Shown one piece after another: positions 39,957 through 41,135 of a stretch of DNA of 41,135 nt. Position 1 is the stretch's first letter. The number at the start of each line of letters is the position of its first letter. This DNA is from CAZVEE01 sp964625525 (lineage in GTDB: Bacteria > Pseudomonadota > Alphaproteobacteria > JAJFIK01): the NCBI GenBank assembly GCA_964625525.1, contig CAZVEE010000027.1:1-41135 (forward strand), given 5' to 3'. A program made the position numbers and the translations under genes. Below the pieces are notes generated by a model. That model saw nothing but the letters and a program-made list of their open reading frames with translations, searched no databases and was not told the DNA's origin.

Positions 39957-40187
39957 ATGAGGACAGGCCGCACAAGGATGGGCCTCACAAGAATGGGCCT
40001 CACAAGAATGGACCTCACAAGAATGGACCGCTGGCGCTTGAGATTCCCTTCAGAACCAGTGGGAGACTTTGACCATGATGGTCGCGAAACGATGGGTATG
40101 GGCTCTGTGCGCGCTCATGAGCGTGTGTGTGGTCGCTGGCTGTGCCTCGACGACAGATATTCGCGTGATAAAGCCGGTCCAAAGTGA
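39957..40187 (+). CDS. Possible small leader frame with 5-residue repeats
   Basis: A 76-codon frame with a strong AGGAGG nine bases before its ATG. It opens with MRTGRTRMGLTRMGLTRM and repeats (TRMGL/TRMDL) encoded by the 15-bp tandem array, and then overlaps the DUF4136 start out of frame. It resembles no known protein. The good ribosome site argues for translation, perhaps as a leader affecting the lipoprotein gene. Base repetition alone could produce the pattern. Confidence 0.35.
   Translation: MRTGRTRMGLTRMGLTRMDLTRMDRWRLRFPSEPVGDFDHDGRETMGMGSVRAHERVCGRWLCLDDRYSRDKAGPK
39971..40030 (+). repeat. 15-bp tandem repeat, four units
   Basis: Four near-identical units of the form cacaagaatgggcct stand head to tail. 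Changes are limited to one or two positions per unit. Fifteen is a multiple of three, so the repeat stays in frame in the small open frame above it. Confidence 0.85.
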
Positions 40188-40716
40188 AACTTTGCCTCAG
40201 AAAACATTTGCGTGGGCTCGCGGAAGCGTTTTGCAAATGGTGCCTGAGTCGTTCGGCGACGGCCGGGCCGCTGCATTGAGCGATGCTATCACGGCCTCCC
40301 TTCTGGAAAAGGGGTATGTCTTGACCCGCAATCCGAACAGGGCGGATCTCCTTGTCTCGGTCGATGTGGACGGCGATTTCAACACGACGGTTGACCGATC
40401 GCGGACCTATGGTCGGGTCACCACCGGACCGGTCGCGCGCCCGCCCCATTACCGCCGGTCGCCGGGCGAGATTCGGCGCGACGCCGCGCACCGCACGAGA
40501 ACGGCGCAGATGCGCCGGCCGAGCGGCAAGATGGTCAAAACCGAGGTGGACAGCACGGTTGTCATCGACATTCAGGACCGCTCGACGCGATCTGACCTTT
40601 GGAAAGGGGAAATCCGCAAGACGCTGGAGCTTTCCGAAATCGAGCGGTTCAGCGCAGAAATTGACGACGACGTGGCGGAGCTGTTCGAAGACTTCCCCCC
40701 CTCCAGCGTTCAGTAA
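40075..40716 (+). CDS. DUF4136 lipoprotein
   Basis: A 213-aa lipoprotein. Residues 1-22 form a type II signal peptide (WVWALCALMSVCVV) with lipobox VAGC (C23). The body matches DUF4136: FAWARGSVLQM near 45-55, IT..LLEKGYVLTRNPNRADLLVSVDVD, and a C-terminal TVVIDIQDRSTRSDLWKGEIRKTL strand pair. The middle (about 110-150) is Arg/Pro-rich and probably disordered. Its function is unknown; it should be anchored in the inner leaflet of the outer membrane. GGGAG sets the ATG at 40075; the in-frame ATG at 40078 is equally possible. Confidence 0.85.
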   Translation: MMVAKRWVWALCALMSVCVVAGCASTTDIRVIKPVQSETLPQKTFAWARGSVLQMVPESFGDGRAAALSDAITASLLEKGYVLTRNPNRADLLVSVDVDGDFNTTVDRSRTYGRVTTGPVARPPHYRRSPGEIRRDAAHRTRTAQMRRPSGKMVKTEVDSTVVIDIQDRSTRSDLWKGEIRKTLELSEIERFSAEIDDDVAELFEDFPPSSVQ

Positions 40717-40840
40717 CGCGTGTCCCCCCACGCCCGGTCGGGCGCGGCGGGATGTCTCTTCGGCAGAGAAAGACCTTACCCCCCGCCTCCCCGTTGCCAC
40801 CATCTGGACGAAACCCAAGGGAGGGGGAGCGTGCGATCGC

Positions 40841-41135
40841 TTACTGTTGGGGATGGGGCGTCTCAAGACGCTGAAGACCATTATAGTCGGCATAGTCCCG
40901 GTGCTGCGTAATACGCCCCTCCTCCACGGAAATGATGGACACGACAGCACTGCGATAGGTCACGGGGCCGGGATCGGCGGCAAAGGTCAACACTGCATGG
41001 CCGACAAACACGACCTCTCCACTCGCTTCAAACACGCGGTCGAGCTCATAGCGCGCTTCCACCAGCACGCCGGGCAGAGCACCATCAAAATCGATAACCG
41101 GAAAACGCTCGTTATCCGGATGATCTTGTGCCGGA
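40841..41135 (-). CDS. SnoaL/NTF2-like protein, 5' end beyond the window
   Basis: The C-terminal 97 codons of a minus-strand gene that runs off the right edge; the frame stays open to 41135. The visible strands (FVGHAVLTF, YRSAVVSIISVEEGRITQHRDYADY) match the cone-like NTF2/SnoaL fold, including the typical EGRI...RDYAD turn. Members are small ligand-binding or isomerase/hydrolase domains, so no reaction can be stated. It is convergent with the DUF4136 gene, with 124 bp between stop codons. Confidence 0.75.
   Translation of the reverse strand, partial: PAQDHPDNERFPVIDFDGALPGVLVEARYELDRVFEASGEVVFVGHAVLTFAADPGPVTYRSAVVSIISVEEGRITQHRDYADYNGLQRLETPHPQQ

Overview
The window looks like chromosomal DNA of a GC-rich, aerobic, probably aquatic alphaproteobacterium. 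The signs are a TonB-dependent receptor of the oligosaccharide/aromatic type, an OmpA-type barrel protein, very large RTX proteins for type I secretion, a class III CoA-transferase, a carotenoid-oxygenase remnant, and short palindromic repeats carrying the CTAGAGC ends common in this class. I cannot name a genus. There is no phage, plasmid, CRISPR, rRNA or tRNA signal.

Layout. 1-5604: a repeat element and a giant minus-strand RTX protein (beta-helix, eight CSPG repeats, Calx-beta, RTX). 5605-10351: GNAT acetyltransferase, SDR, a GDPD/PI-PLC fusion and a TesB-like thioesterase. 10360-13906: a run of minus-strand envelope genes (two small exported proteins, a Sel1-repeat protein, an OmpA-family protein with its terminator). 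13907-14574: a long non-coding stretch with DnaA-box-like sites. 14575-16319: two overlapping signalling genes, a receiver without its phospho-acceptor Asp and a HisKA-receiver protein with no ATPase domain. 16331-22167: a possible catabolic island with a CoA-transferase divergent from a homogentisate-dioxygenase-like gene overlapped by an alpha/beta hydrolase, an AraC regulator, and a carotenoid oxygenase broken by an internal deletion. 22211-26185: a second RTX protein (seven FG-GAP blades, Calx-beta, cadherin-like, RTX).

26514-31997: second repeat copy, YgiQ radical SAM protein, patatin phospholipase, NrtS-like membrane protein, an OsmC-like gene that appears cut by a nonsense codon, third repeat copy, and another SDR. 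32156-33388: MAPEG protein, YCII protein and a truncated ECF sigma factor. 33727-37747: TonB-dependent receptor with an operator-like palindrome in front and a terminator behind, then a DUF4332/YidB-like pair. 37929-41135: an SdsA1-type alkylsulfatase with a long palindrome over its leader, a tandem-repeat small reading frame, a DUF4136 lipoprotein, and an NTF2-like gene cut by the window edge.

The most unusual items are the ATPase-less signalling pair at 14575-16319, the dioxygenase/hydrolase/CoA-transferase island with an altered metal-ligand region, two multi-domain RTX exoproteins with no local type I exporter, and several decaying genes (carotenoid oxygenase, OsmC, sigma factor). Together the decaying genes suggest recent loss of function in several accessory pathways.
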